NCBI RefSeq assembly: GCF_026913205.2
Contig: NZ_CP168151.1
Location: forward strand, 1,860,001-1,924,000
Direction of reading: 5' to 3'
From: Lentilactobacillus sp. SPB1-3
GTDB lineage: Bacteria; Bacillota; Bacilli; Lactobacillales; Lactobacillaceae
DNA: 64,000 nucleotides
In this document: positions 60,784-64,000 of the stretch, in pieces
Numbering within the stretch: position 1 is the first letter of the stretch
Layout: every line of letters starts with the position of its first letter
Notes under the pieces: model-generated
Databases searched by the model: none
Seen by the model: the letters and a program-made list of their open reading frames with translations, nothing else
What the model was told of the DNA's origin: nothing
Program-made: the position numbers and the translations under genes

Positions 60784-62061
60784 TTATTTTTGTTTAAATG
60801 TAGCTAAATATTCATCAGAACGTTTTTGATCAAATTCATTTTCAGACTTGCCAATAACCATGGTTGCTAATGAGTTACCCACAACATTAACAGCCGTTCG
60901 TCCCATGTCGACTATTCGATCGATTCCTGCGATAAATGTTAACCCTGTTACAGGAACCCCTATTGTTGAGATAGTAGCTAGTAGAACCACAAAGGAAGCC
61001 CCTGGAACCCCAGCCATACCTTTTGAAGTCACCATCAAAACAACCAATAAAGTGATTTGTTGCCCAAGAGAAAGATGAATGTGGTATGCCTGAGCAAGGA
61101 ATAAAGCAGCAATGGATTGATAGATTGCTGAACCATCCAAGTTAAATGTATACCCCGTTGGAATAACAAAGGATACGATTCCTTGATTAGTTCCGAAGTT
61201 ATCCATTTTTTCGATCATTTTTGGTAAAACTGCTTCTGAACTAGCGGTTGAGAACGCCAAAACTATTTCGTCTTTAATCACTGTTAATAGGTTAAAGATA
61301 CTGAAACCAAATATTTTTGCGACTATTCCCATAACTACGATTACAAAGAAAATCATTGTTGCGTATGTAATCAATACAAAATACCCTAGTGGAACCAAGG
61401 CAGATATTCCCATCTCAGCTAAAGCAACACCGATTAATGCACAAACACCAATTGGTGCAAAATGCATTACCCAATTTGTAACTTTAAACATCACTTCGGA
61501 GGCAGCTTGTAAAACATCGATAAGTATCTTACCTTTCTCACCAATAGCAGCAATACCCAAACCAAAGAAAACTGAGAAGAATATTACAGGCATCATATCA
61601 CCACTAGCTAAGGAACTAAAAATATTGGTTGGGATAATTCCCATTAATGTCTGCCAGATGCCTGTATGCTTTGCAGACTTAGCGGTAGCCATATACTGGC
61701 TAATATCAGAACTATGTAATGAATGAATATCAATCATTGTTCCAGGATGTAATATGTTAGCAACTATCATCCCTAATGCAATTGCTATTGTGGTCATTAA
61801 TTCAAAATAGATTAAAGTCTTTAACCCAACACGGCCAAGTTTCTTAATATCCCCAATGCTTGCTATTCCAACAGTTAAACAAGTTACAACAATTGGCAAT
61901 ACTATCATTTGAATCAGGCTAATAAACATTGTCCCAATATTTTGCATGGTTGTAATTGCAACTTTGTTACCATAAAAGACAACACCTAAGACAATTCCTA
62001 AAATCAGACCAATCATTATTTGCCACCCTAATGATGGTCGATAACTTTTATACTTTTTCAT
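60784..62061 (-). CDS. Dicarboxylate/amino acid:cation symporter (GltT/GltP family)
   Basis: DAACS family symporter, 425 residues, eight membrane helices and two re-entrant hairpins; imports glutamate, aspartate or C4-dicarboxylates with Na+ or H+. Signatures: AFSTASSEAVLPKMIEKMD (HP1, Ser-rich, about 270-288), IPTGYTFNLDGSAIYQSIA (helix 7, about 302-320) and VTSKGMAGVPGASFVVL (HP2, about 343-359). The start has GGGGGAAAG upstream. It follows the rRNA terminator by 48 bases, and its own promoter is not clear. Confidence 0.88.
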   Translation of the reverse strand: MKKYKSYRPSLGWQIMIGLILGIVLGVVFYGNKVAITTMQNIGTMFISLIQMIVLPIVVTCLTVGIASIGDIKKLGRVGLKTLIYFELMTTIAIALGMIVANILHPGTMIDIHSLHSSDISQYMATAKSAKHTGIWQTLMGIIPTNIFSSLASGDMMPVIFFSVFFGLGIAAIGEKGKILIDVLQAASEVMFKVTNWVMHFAPIGVCALIGVALAEMGISALVPLGYFVLITYATMIFFVIVVMGIVAKIFGFSIFNLLTVIKDEIVLAFSTASSEAVLPKMIEKMDNFGTNQGIVSFVIPTGYTFNLDGSAIYQSIAALFLAQAYHIHLSLGQQITLLVVLMVTSKGMAGVPGASFVVLLATISTIGVPVTGLTFIAGIDRIVDMGRTAVNVVGNSLATMVIGKSENEFDQKRSDEYLATFKQK

Positions 62062-62108
62062 CTTTCCCCCACCTAGTAAAAAATTCTATATATATCAATA
62101 TATAACAA

Positions 62109-62143
62109 GAGCCTCCGATAGTAAAATCAACTATCGGAGGCTC
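62109..62143 (-). terminator. rRNA operon terminator
   Basis: GAGCCTCCGATAG pairs perfectly with CTATCGGAGGCTC; TTGTTATAT follows on the minus strand. It ends the rrn operon before the symporter gene. Confidence 0.85.
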
Positions 62144-62152
62144 CTCCAATTT

Positions 62153-62269
62153 GCGTGGCAACGTCCTACCCTTGCAGGGGGCGATCCCCCAACTACTCTC
62201 GGCGTGCTGAAGCTTAACTTCTGTGTTCGGCATGGGAACAGGTGTATCCTTCAGGCTATCGCCACCACA
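62153..62269 (-). rRNA. rrf: 5S ribosomal RNA
   Basis: Recognised by the minus-strand start TGTGGTGGCGATAGCC, the loop block CCATGCCGAACACAGAAG and the 3' GGGTAGGACGTTGCCACGC. About 117 nt, complete, in the order 23S-5S. Confidence 0.95.
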
Positions 62270-62347
62270 CTATGTTACTTAGAGAACTTTGTTCTCTCAA
62301 AACTAGCTAATATTAATTTTCTGTACCGGTACTTACCACCATTTTTT

Positions 62348-64000
<1,653 letters not shown>

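Noticed and set aside
62048-62233. 61-codon ORF across 5S rRNA
   Set aside because: It overlaps the 5S gene and the symporter start; its frame is a shadow.

Overview
The window is low-GC Firmicutes DNA that reads as a chromosomal segment of a heterofermentative member of the Lactobacillaceae. Reasons: phosphoketolase, glucose-6-phosphate dehydrogenase, two 6-phosphogluconate dehydrogenases, acetate kinase and a fused AdhE together form the 6-phosphogluconate/phosphoketolase route; there are also a malolactic-type enzyme with a LysR neighbour, strong AGGAGG-type ribosome binding sites, CcpA (cre) boxes and a rRNA operon of Lactobacillales type. The genus cannot be fixed by eye. No prophage, insertion sequence, CRISPR array or tRNA gene was found.

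Layout. 1-1.1 kb: end of an osmolyte ABC permease gene and a histidine phosphatase. 1.3-9.1 kb: an arabinose island with aldo/keto reductase, two sugar O-acetyltransferases, L-arabinose isomerase, the AraR repressor, aldose 1-epimerase and a sugar-H+ symporter. It is controlled by AraR boxes paired with cre sites; araB and araD are absent. 9.4-11.6 kb: acetate kinase and a short-form 6PGDH. 11.8-16.2 kb: a YfhO membrane protein and two secreted cell-wall hydrolases, one apparently starting at ATC. 16.5-20.5 kb: oligosaccharide symporter plus GH43 arabinofuranosidase, divergent from an ArsR-type regulator with a large extra domain. 20.7-29.6 kb: Ohr/OsmC, amino-acid permeases, an independent small RNA gene, lipoate ligase, UspA and a pseudouridine synthase. 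29.6-33.7 kb: malolactic-type enzyme, LysR regulator and amidase. 33.8-46 kb: phosphoketolase, GntR, EbsC/YbaK, a membrane HExxH protein, HD hydrolase, variant peptide deformylase, AdhE with Rex and cre boxes, DUF1836 protein, P-type ATPase and a second aldo/keto reductase. 47-54 kb: CorC/HlyC protein, a second YfhO, NrdI, an MFS exporter and a secreted protein. 54.5-57.7 kb: zwf and gnd, separated by an elaborate hairpin and a 15-codon ORF. 58.4-60 kb: cytoplasmic multicopper oxidase. 60.0-60.78 kb: an M-box (Mg2+) riboswitch followed by no transporter but by a 26-codon ORF and about 450 nt of structured sequence. 60.8-64 kb: a dicarboxylate/amino-acid symporter, then 5S and the 3' part of 23S rRNA.

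How the genes work together. Arabino-oligosaccharides would enter by the 16.5 kb symporter and be cut by the intracellular GH43. Arabinose would enter by the 7.6 kb symporter, be mutarotated by the epimerase and isomerised by AraA. The pentose-phosphate intermediates (also made from glucose by zwf and gnd) would be split by phosphoketolase, the acetyl phosphate going to acetate (AckA, with ATP) or to ethanol (AdhE, with NAD+ regeneration). The visible operators (AraR, cre, Rex, a HutC/NagR-like site at zwf) agree with this.

The strongest novelty candidates are the orphan M-box transcript with its short ORF and competing hairpins, the 185-nt RNA gene at 22.7-22.9 kb, the hairpin between zwf and gnd, and the ATC start of the NlpC/P60 gene.
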